A DNA stretch of 17,784 nt from positions 1-17,784 of the forward strand of contig CAYZCU010000019.1 of the NCBI GenBank assembly GCA_964477065.1. Reading direction: 5' to 3'. Shown here piece after piece: positions 1 through 5,921 of the stretch. Below the pieces are notes generated by a model. The model was not told the origin of the DNA and made no database searches. It saw only the letters and a list, made by a program, of their open reading frames with translations. Position 1 is the first letter of the stretch; every line of letters starts with the position of its first letter. The translations under genes were made by a program, and so were the position numbers. The stretch comes from 2-02-FULL-43-11-A sp964477065 (GTDB taxonomy: Bacteria; Patescibacteriota; Microgenomatia; UBA1406; HO2-37-13b).

Positions 1-1361
1 GTATTCACCGCGGTATAGCTGACCCGCGATTACTACCAATTCCATGTTCATGAGGTCGAGTTGCAGACCTCTATCCCCACTGAGAGACGGTTTCTAGGAT
101 TAGCTCCACCTTACGGTTTGGCAACCTTCTGTCCGCCTCATTGTATCATGTGTGTAGCCCAGGGTGTAAGCGCCATGCTGACTTGACGTCTGCCTCTCCT
201 TCCTCCCCACCATCGGTGAGGCAGTTCCCTATGACAAATATAACATAGGGCAAGGGTTACGTTCGTTGTCCCACTTAAGGGCACTCCTCACGGAACGAAC
301 TGACGACAGCCATGCAACAGCTGTGCAACACCCTCTAAGGCGGCCTAGGTTTCCCTAAGCTTGCAGTTGCATGTCAAACCCTGGTGAGGTGCTTCGGTTT
401 GTCTCGAATTAAACCACATGTTCCACTGGTTGTGTATCTCCCCGCCAATTCCTTTGAGTTTCAGCCTTGCGGCCGTACTCCCCAGGCGGCTCGCTTAACG
501 CGTTAGCTTCGCCACACCCCTTAAAGATAAACTAAAAGAAATGCAACTAGCGAGCATCGTTTACGGCTAGGACTACCCGGGTCTCTAATCCGGTTCGCTC
601 CCCTAGCTTTCGTCTTTCAGCGTCAGTCTTCTTCCAGTAATCTGCCTTCGCCATTGGTGTTCTTAATAGTATCAACGCATTTCACTACTCCTCTATTAAT
701 TCCGATTACCCTAAAGAAAACTCCAGTTCTACAGTATTACTTCCCTTTTCCCGATTAAGTCGGGATATTTAAAAAGTAACTTGAAGAACCGCCTACGAAC
801 CCTTTACGCCCAGTTACACCGGATAACGCTTGTAGCCCTCGTATCACCGACGCTTCTGGCACGAAGTTAGCGGCTACTTTCTAGTAGGGTACCGTCAAGT
901 GTGCAAGCACACCTTCTTCCCCTACCACAGCGGTTTACACCCCGAAAGGCGTCATCCCGCACGCGGCGTCGCGTGGTCAGGCTTTCGCCCATTGCCAACG
1001 ATTCTTGATTGCTGCCACCCGTAGGTGTGGAGGCCGTTCTCAGTCCTCCTCTGGCTGATCACCCTCATGAGGTCAGCTACCCGTCATAGGCTTGGTAAGC
1101 CGTTACCTTACCAACTACCTGATAGGCCGCAGGCCCCTCCCTCGGCGAACAGTTACGTCCTTTACCCAATAAATTGGGACTATAGAGCATTACCCCCGAT
1201 TTCTCGGGGCTATTCTCTACCGGGGGGTAGGTTCCTACGTGTTACTCAGCCGTCCGCCACTACATCTTATTAGTGCAAGCACCAATAAGACGACGTTCGA
1301 CTTGCATATCTTAGACACGCCGCTAGCGTTCATCCTGAGCCAGGATCAAACTCTTAAAAAA
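1..1361 (-). rRNA. rrs: 16S ribosomal RNA gene, 3' end truncated by the window edge
   Basis: Read on the minus strand, the gene begins with the standard bacterial 5' motif AGAGTTTGATCCTGGCTCAG (its first A at 1354). By E. coli numbering the mature 5' end should be near 1361. The gene runs to the left edge, where the sequence matches about E. coli position 1380, so roughly the last 160 nt, including the anti-Shine-Dalgarno tail, are missing. The 338 region (1011-1028) reads GCTGCCACCCGTAGGTGT, which is the EUB338-III variant. The 530 loop (841-862) and the 790 loop are diverged, with compensating changes in the stems, so the RNA looks functional. No intron or large insertion is seen: the span is close to the equivalent E. 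coli length. Any short ORFs inside it are shadows. Divergence of this kind is typical of Patescibacteria; the exact lineage cannot be read by eye. Confidence 0.98.
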
Positions 1362-1604
1362 ATATTGCGTTACCGTCATTACTGACGATTGTATAGCTAT
1401 ATGGTGCGATGCGACAGCCCAATAAAGGCAAGCCACGGTGCATTCATATAGATATGGAATTGACAGGTTCCTGAATAAACAGGAGACCCGTGTATGTTTT
1501 TTAGAAAAAACATACAAAAAGATGGAAATTATTACTAATTTCCAACCACATTCGTATTGTCAACGCGCATAAAATACAGGCCCTTTTGAGGCTCGTATGC
1601 GAAT
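1362..1604 (-). other. Precursor rRNA leader (5' external transcribed region)
   Basis: This is the stretch between the inferred rRNA transcription start near 1604 and the mature 16S 5' end near 1361. I see no convincing gene in 1362-1734: the short ORFs here lack recognisable domains or starts. It holds a perfect palindrome (1491-1516), a small CCTG/CAGG hairpin (about 1470-1483) and a CGTCA/TGACG hairpin near 1376-1389. A second, weaker -35-like TTGACA lies on the minus strand at 1563-1558, but no good -10 follows at normal spacing. No clear boxA antitermination motif was recognised. The matching 3' half of any RNase III processing stem would lie outside the window. Confidence 0.5.
1491..1516. 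repeat. Perfect 12-bp inverted repeat in the rRNA leader
   Basis: The left arm TGTATGTTTTTT (1491-1502) and right arm AAAAAACATACA (1505-1516) are exact complements around an AG spacer (1503-1504). In the minus-strand precursor rRNA this would fold into a long AU-rich hairpin. As DNA it could serve as a symmetrical protein-binding site. There is no GC-rich stem and no separate U-tract, so it is not a typical intrinsic terminator. Confidence 0.8.
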
Positions 1605-1610
1605 GGACCA

Positions 1611-1639
1611 ATTATATACTGCCCTACAGCTAAAATCAA
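1611..1639 (-). promoter_or_regulatory. Probable rRNA operon promoter
   Basis: On the minus strand, TTGATT (1639-1634) is followed after exactly 17 nt by a perfect TATAAT (1616-1611). This is the best sigma70-type match in the region and points towards the 16S gene, with transcription expected to begin near 1604. It lies between the end of the MerR-like gene and the 16S gene, as an rRNA promoter should. Confidence 0.7.
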
Positions 1640-1734
1640 CGGGTAGGATGTGAGAATACTAGGGGAGGTTGAAACGAGAGAGGAGCTCAGGTGAAGGGTT
1701 CCAACGGCAACCTTGACGAACATAAAAAAGCACA

Positions 1735-1989
1735 CTATTTTTTGCCTATTCCTGGTTCCCACTTACGTCCATTAACTGGAGGATATTGTTCACGGAGCCT
1801 TCGAACATGGTCCACTTGCGCCTCAGTGAATAGTAAATCTCCACTATACGTCCTATGGGTACAAACAAGATGTCCTTGATCAACGAGTCGCTTTACCCAC
1901 TCTCTTGTACGCAATCCAAGTGTATTTGCGACATCACCTGTATTGTAAAAAAAAGTCACTGGTTCTGACTCAGCATTCCACTTTTTCAT
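1735..1989 (-). CDS. Small MerR-type helix-turn-helix DNA-binding protein
   Basis: An 84-residue protein made up almost entirely of a winged helix-turn-helix of the MerR/BldC/excisionase type. The HTH is at about residues 15-41 (YNTGDVANTLGLRTREWVKR), followed by a wing and helix with the family-like run THRTYSGDLLFTEAQVDHVR. There is no C-terminal dimerisation or ligand-binding domain, so it resembles stand-alone small MerR-like regulators rather than full-length metal or drug sensors. I chose the ATG at 1989 over an upstream in-frame TTG at 2019 because an extended -10 box (TGC-TATACT) sits 6 nt before the ATG. The TTG would put a GGGGAG only 1 nt upstream, too close to act as a Shine-Dalgarno. 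The gene lies 36 nt downstream of mreB on the same strand and just upstream of the rRNA promoter. Its target is unknown; regulating its neighbours is only a guess. Confidence 0.75.
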   Translation of the reverse strand: MKKWNAESEPVTFFYNTGDVANTLGLRTREWVKRLVDQGHLVCTHRTYSGDLLFTEAQVDHVRRLREQYPPVNGRKWEPGIGKK

Positions 1990-1995
1990 GCCGAA

Positions 1996-2004
1996 AGTAT
2001 AGCA
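1996..2004 (-). promoter_or_regulatory. Extended -10 promoter of the MerR-like gene
   Basis: On the minus strand, TGC (2004-2002) is directly followed by TATACT (2001-1996), a full extended -10 element. Six nt (1990-1995) separate it from the ATG at 1989, so transcription would start at or next to the start codon (leaderless mRNA). No good -35 is present, as is usual for extended -10 promoters. The element is in the 36-nt gap after the mreB stop codon. Confidence 0.55.
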
Positions 2005-2025
2005 TATAGTATTATACAAACTCCC

Positions 2026-3102
2026 CTACATCGGAATCACAACCCGCTTTAGCTTTTCTTCATCACCAAAAAGCGAAAAAATCCCGCGAACGGTTGCATC
2101 AGTTGGCTCTGAGGCAATCACGACAGGCATTTTGACTTCCTTCATGATATGCTGATCGATCCCGGGCACTTGTGCAAGCCCACCTGTCAATACCGCACCT
2201 GATCGGATCAAGCCATCAATAATTTCAGGGGGTGATGTTTCAATGAGCTCCTTCATGCCATCAATAATGCGATTCATGGGGACAGAGAGTGCTTCTCGAA
2301 TATCTGCAGATGTCACCCGCACTGATTTCGGCAAACCATTTTCAAGTGACTTTCCGCGAATAGTTTTTGTCAATTTTTTATCATCCAAACCATAGAGCTC
2401 ATTTTTGAGTTGCTCAGCTGTGAGTTCACCGATAATGAGTCCATATTTCAAGTGAAGATAATTGTAAATAAGCTTATCCATGTGGTCCCCGCCAATTTTC
2501 AAGACGCGCGAATGCACAATGCCACCCATGATAATTATGGCAAGTTCTACACTTCCTGCCCCGATATCCACGACAAAGACTGGTTTGCTCGTGAAAACAT
2601 CGCAACCAGCTCCCATGGCAGTGACGACAGGACGATCGACGAGATATGCTTTGTGGAATCCTGCCTTAATCAAAGCTTCCTGGAGTGCTTTTTGTTCAAC
2701 TTCAGTCGATGATGTCGGCACAGGTGCATAGGCAATCAGTCCACGTCGTACAAATGACGCATGCGAATAGGGGAAAACAGCTTTTCGTAAAAAGGCGTGA
2801 ATGAGTGACACACTTGCATCAAAATCGGAAATAATTGAGTTCTCAAATGGTTTGATGACTTTGATAAATTCGGGCGCCTTCCCAAAAATGTTTTTAGCTT
2901 CTTCTCCGAAAAACAATGCTTGTCCCGTACGCATGTTGTTCCCAACGCACGTTGGCTCATGCAATACAATCCCCTTCTCCTCCATTGCAATGCGCGTCAT
3001 AGACGTCCCAATGTCGATTGCAACGCGAGTGCCTGTTGAAAAAGATGGCATCGCCCACGTTCTTGCCATAGCTGTGCGTATTTTTGTTAGAATGGGATGC
3101 AT
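2026..3102 (-). CDS. mreB: Rod shape-determining protein MreB (divergent actin homologue)
   Basis: Up to 358 aa; MreB proteins are usually about 335-350 aa. This cytoplasmic actin homologue forms membrane-bound filaments that guide cell-wall synthesis. The phosphate-1 motif is AIDIGTSMTRIAM (about residues 28-40), the GEEAKNIFGKAP region follows, phosphate-2 is VVDIGAGSVELAI (about 178-190), IGGDHMD follows, and the adenosine motif is VLTGGLAQVPGI. These align well with MreB but are diverged: the usual DLGTANT reads DIGTSMT, and the usual LIEEPMAAAIGAG reads LVDRPVVTAMGAG, so the EEP motif is DRP. Possible starts are 3102, 3069 and 3051; the last gives 341 aa with an N-terminus of usual length. 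None has a Shine-Dalgarno. With the 3102 start, its ATG overlaps the divergent ATG at 3101. The MerR-like gene follows 36 nt downstream. Confidence 0.9.
   Translation of the reverse strand: MHPILTKIRTAMARTWAMPSFSTGTRVAIDIGTSMTRIAMEEKGIVLHEPTCVGNNMRTGQALFFGEEAKNIFGKAPEFIKVIKPFENSIISDFDASVSLIHAFLRKAVFPYSHASFVRRGLIAYAPVPTSSTEVEQKALQEALIKAGFHKAYLVDRPVVTAMGAGCDVFTSKPVFVVDIGAGSVELAIIIMGGIVHSRVLKIGGDHMDKLIYNYLHLKYGLIIGELTAEQLKNELYGLDDKKLTKTIRGKSLENGLPKSVRVTSADIREALSVPMNRIIDGMKELIETSPPEIIDGLIRSGAVLTGGLAQVPGIDQHIMKEVKMPVVIASEPTDATVRGIFSLFGDEEKLKRVVIPM
3063..3093 (+). promoter_or_regulatory. Possible promoter of the Wzy/methyltransferase/YfhO operon
   Basis: TTGCCA (3063-3068) and TAGAAT (3088-3093) are separated by 19 nt, slightly long. 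The -10 ends 7 nt before the ATG at 3101, so the mRNA would start at or beside the start codon. The element lies within the 5' end of the mreB reading frame if mreB starts at 3102 or 3069. Evidence is modest. Confidence 0.35.
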
Positions 3103-5266
3103 GAAAATTGTGCCTATTCAAAAAGTAATGACGTATCTCTTCGCGCTTCTGTTCTTCCTCACTCCATTGTACATGTCTTCTAGCACATCAGAGCTGTTTG
3201 AATTTAACAAAATGCTTGTTATCTATCTTATCACAGGCTGTGCTCTTTCGCTCTGGGTTGCACATATGTTGATAGCGCAAAAATTTATTTTCAGAAAAAA
3301 TATACTCATGTATCCGTTGGGATTGTTTGTACTCTCGCAGATTATATCTACCGTGACTTCAATAGATCCACATACTTCTCTCTTTGGGTACTATGGTCGG
3401 TTCAACGGGGGCTTACTATCAATTGGCGCATATGTTTTGCTTTTCTTTCTCATCGTCACGTATGCATCTGTGAAGTCTTCGATGCGCATACAAGAGTCAA
3501 TCGAAAAAATTCTTCAGGTTTCAATGATCTCATCTGTCTGTGTCATGTTGTGGGGATTGCCGAGTCATTTTGGGTATGATCCTTCATGCTGGTTGTTTTC
3601 AGGATCCCTGGATGTAGCCTGTTGGACTGAACAATTTAAGCCGACGATCAGATTGTTTTCGACGTTGGGTCAGCCTAATTGGCTTGCTGCGTATTTGGTC
3701 ATACATTTTATTATCGGGATGTACTTTTATCTCAAAGAAAAAATGCCAGCATGGCGATGGATATACGGTGGGTATAGTGTAAGCACGTGGATACTGATCT
3801 TATTTACTCGATCTCGTTCTGCGTATCTTGCCTTGATCGTATCTGGGGCTGTTGCAGTGACGTACGCACTTTCAAAAGGAGCATTTAAGAAACACGGGTG
3901 GGACAAGGTGACACTCACTATTGTGGGGTTGTTACTTTTGGCTGTGGTCTGCATCGGCACTGGATCGCAAAAAGTAGATAGATACATATACGCACCTGCG
4001 TTTTTTCAATCACAGCAAGCAAAACCTTCCTCTGTGCCACAAATGACTGGATCTATCACTGACTCAGCTTCAATTCGCAAGATCGTCTGGCAAGGTGCAT
4101 TTGGACTTGGACTTGAATATCCCGTATTTGGAACAGGTGTTGAAACGTTTGCGTATAGCTATTCATTTGTGAGGCCACTTGAGCACAATTTGACCTCAGA
4201 ATGGGATTTTATTTATAACAAGGCGCACAATGAGTATTTCAATTATCTTGCCACAACGGGTTTTGTAGGACTTCTTGCGTATCTGCTCGTCAGCGCCGTT
4301 GTGTTACTTCAACTCAAGCGTGCGTACGATGGGACGCTGACCATTCAGCAAGAACGTATGGTTGTCATGCTTGAATGTGCCTATATCAGTATCATGGTGA
4401 CAAATTTCTTTGGCTTTTCGACGTCGACTATCAATCTGTTTTATTACAGTATTCCAGCATGGCTTATTGTGACAATCTATGGAGATACATTTCAACCAAT
4501 AAAACACACAGTTACTGTGCTAGAGAAGGATGCTGTTCGATTGATTGTTCCTGCTCTCATGTTTGTTGCGAGTTTTTGGTTTGTGATTGGCTATTCTCGG
4601 GCAGATAGAGCATATGCCCGTGCTGATGCGCTCATCAATACAGGTTCTTATGCTGAAGCACTTCCCTATTTGTATACATCATATGGGTTACGTCATGAAC
4701 ATGTCTATGCAGATAAAATTTCACAAGTTCTTGCGCAAGGAGCATTGCAAGAAAGCCAGTCGCAAGGCGCATCCTACTGTGTGTCAGAACGCGGGGAATC
4801 AGATAGTTGTATCACGCTGGCAGAAACTTTTAGTGATCGAGCGACGGAAGGGTCACCAATGAACATCGCCTACATTCGAACGAAGGCGCGTAATAATTTC
4901 ACGTTTTATCAAGCAACAGGTGAACAAAAATACATTGACGGCGCATTCGAGGATTTGGATAAAGCTCGAAGGATTGCTCCAACTGACCCAAAGCTCCCGT
5001 ATCTGCGAGGTCTCTTTGCACTTGGACGGTATGAGCTTACTCCAAAGCCAACACAAAAAGATCGAGATACTTTGAAATTGATGGGGCTGCCTTCTATCGA
5101 ATTTGCCTTGAAGCTCAAACCAAATTATGCTGACGCTTATTATATAAAAGGTCTTATGCAAAAAAGTCTCAACGATACATCAGGTGCAAAAAAAACATTT
5201 ACTTATTTACTCGATTCTATAGATCCAAACTATGAACAAGCCCGACAAGAGCTCAAAAGTCTCTAA
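3101..5266 (+). CDS. O-antigen ligase/polymerase (Wzy_C) family membrane protein with C-terminal TPRs
   Basis: A 721-aa protein. The N-terminal part holds about ten or more hydrophobic segments with Wzy/WaaL family signatures: GYYGRFNGG (about 97-104), STLGQPNWLAAYL (about 187-199), TRSRSAYLAL (about 236-245), and the family hallmark HNEYFNYLATTGFVGLLAYL (about 376-395) after a large extracytoplasmic loop. The last 80-100 residues form TPR-like helices (ALKLKPNYADAYYIKGLMQK). Known members move polyprenyl-linked glycans onto lipid, protein (PglL/PilO-type pilin O-glycosylation) or a growing polymer. Which one applies here cannot be told. An open frame extends upstream to 2801, but that part runs antisense through mreB, so I place the start at the ATG at 3101; ATG 3092 and the ATG at 3125 are alternatives. 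It is the first gene of an apparent plus-strand operon with the methyltransferase and YfhO-like genes. Confidence 0.88.
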   Translation: MKIVPIQKVMTYLFALLFFLTPLYMSSSTSELFEFNKMLVIYLITGCALSLWVAHMLIAQKFIFRKNILMYPLGLFVLSQIISTVTSIDPHTSLFGYYGRFNGGLLSIGAYVLLFFLIVTYASVKSSMRIQESIEKILQVSMISSVCVMLWGLPSHFGYDPSCWLFSGSLDVACWTEQFKPTIRLFSTLGQPNWLAAYLVIHFIIGMYFYLKEKMPAWRWIYGGYSVSTWILILFTRSRSAYLALIVSGAVAVTYALSKGAFKKHGWDKVTLTIVGLLLLAVVCIGTGSQKVDRYIYAPAFFQSQQAKPSSVPQMTGSITDSASIRKIVWQGAFGLGLEYPVFGTGVETFAYSYSFVRPLEHNLTSEWDFIYNKAHNEYFNYLATTGFVGLLAYLLVSAVVLLQLKRAYDGTLTIQQERMVVMLECAYISIMVTNFFGFSTSTINLFYYSIPAWLIVTIYGDTFQPIKHTVTVLEKDAVRLIVPALMFVASFWFVIGYSRADRAYARADALINTGSYAEALPYLYTSYGLRHEHVYADKISQVLAQGALQESQSQGASYCVSERGESDSCITLAETFSDRATEGSPMNIAYIRTKARNNFTFYQATGEQKYIDGAFEDLDKARRIAPTDPKLPYLRGLFALGRYELTPKPTQKDRDTLKLMGLPSIEFALKLKPNYADAYYIKGLMQKSLNDTSGAKKTFTYLLDSIDPNYEQARQELKSL

Positions 5267-5921
5267 GATGTCTTCCCGTGCGCGAGTTGCGTATGAATTA
5301 CATAAGCGTGTGCCAGCAGATTGGTATGAAACATCAGTCAAGGATAATCTTTTCCAGCGATTTTGGCATTGGCGACGGCGTGAAAATGTTGGCATGTTTA
5401 TCAAAAACATGTCTGGGAATGTTCTCGATATTGGGTCTTGCGACGGCTACTTTACGTATGATGTGCTCAAGCGCTCACAGGCGAAGCATATCACAGGCAT
5501 TGATGTACTTGATCATGCAATCGCGTACGCCCAAAAACGCTATAGCAAAGTCAAAAAGCTGAGTTTTCAATATGGTGAGGCGCATGCACTCCCTTTTGCG
5601 AAGCAATCATTTGATAATATTATCTGTCTTGAAGCCCTGGAGCATGTCGAAGATCCGCGCATTGTCTTGAAGGAAATGAAGCGCGTTCTTAAAAAAGATG
5701 GACGCATTTATATTCTTATCCCTGCTGAGAATATGCTCTTTAAAATAATATGGCCTGTCTGGACACTTTGGCGAGGCAAAATTTGGAAAGGAAGCCATCT
5801 TCATCAATATGAGAAGGATCAAGTTTTGACATACATGCGTGAAGCTGGGTTTGAGGTCGAAGTAAATCATCGCTTTCTCGCAAATATGTTGCAGTTTGTC
5901 ATTGCACGCAAGGTTTCATGA
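5232..5921 (+). CDS. Class I SAM-dependent methyltransferase
   Basis: A 229-aa protein with the Rossmann-type methyltransferase core of the UbiE/Methyltransf_11 group. Motif I is NVLDIGSCDGYFTYDV (about residues 63-78), with the acidic end of strand 2 at GIDVLDHAIAYA, motif II/III around HALPFAKQSFDNIICLEALEHVED and DGRIYILIP. The substrate is unknown. Position between a Wzy-type protein and a YfhO-type protein suggests a glycan, lipid or surface-polymer target. The start is uncertain: ATG 5232 overlaps the upstream gene by 35 nt, whereas ATG 5268 falls 1 nt after its stop and gives 217 aa. Neither has a clear Shine-Dalgarno. The TGA stop overlaps the next gene's ATG (ATGA at 5918-5921), a sign of translational coupling, and also shows that UGA is a stop in this organism. 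Confidence 0.88.
   Translation: MNKPDKSSKVSKMSSRARVAYELHKRVPADWYETSVKDNLFQRFWHWRRRENVGMFIKNMSGNVLDIGSCDGYFTYDVLKRSQAKHITGIDVLDHAIAYAQKRYSKVKKLSFQYGEAHALPFAKQSFDNIICLEALEHVEDPRIVLKEMKRVLKKDGRIYILIPAENMLFKIIWPVWTLWRGKIWKGSHLHQYEKDQVLTYMREAGFEVEVNHRFLANMLQFVIARKVS

Noticed and set aside
1025..1273. 82-aa open frame on the plus strand
   Set aside because: It lies entirely inside the 16S rRNA gene on the opposite strand; it has no protein features.
1460..1465. TTGACA on the plus strand in the rRNA leader
   Set aside because: No -10-like box follows at 15-19 nt, and no plus-strand gene lies downstream.
1323..1762. Short minus-strand open frames in the rRNA leader (64 and 75 aa)
   Set aside because: They have no recognisable domain or credible start, and cover the leader, the promoter and the end of the MerR-like gene.
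2801..3100. N-terminal extension of the Wzy-type gene
   Set aside because: This stretch is antisense to mreB, and its translation lacks the hydrophobic pattern of the family; the protein starts well at 3101.
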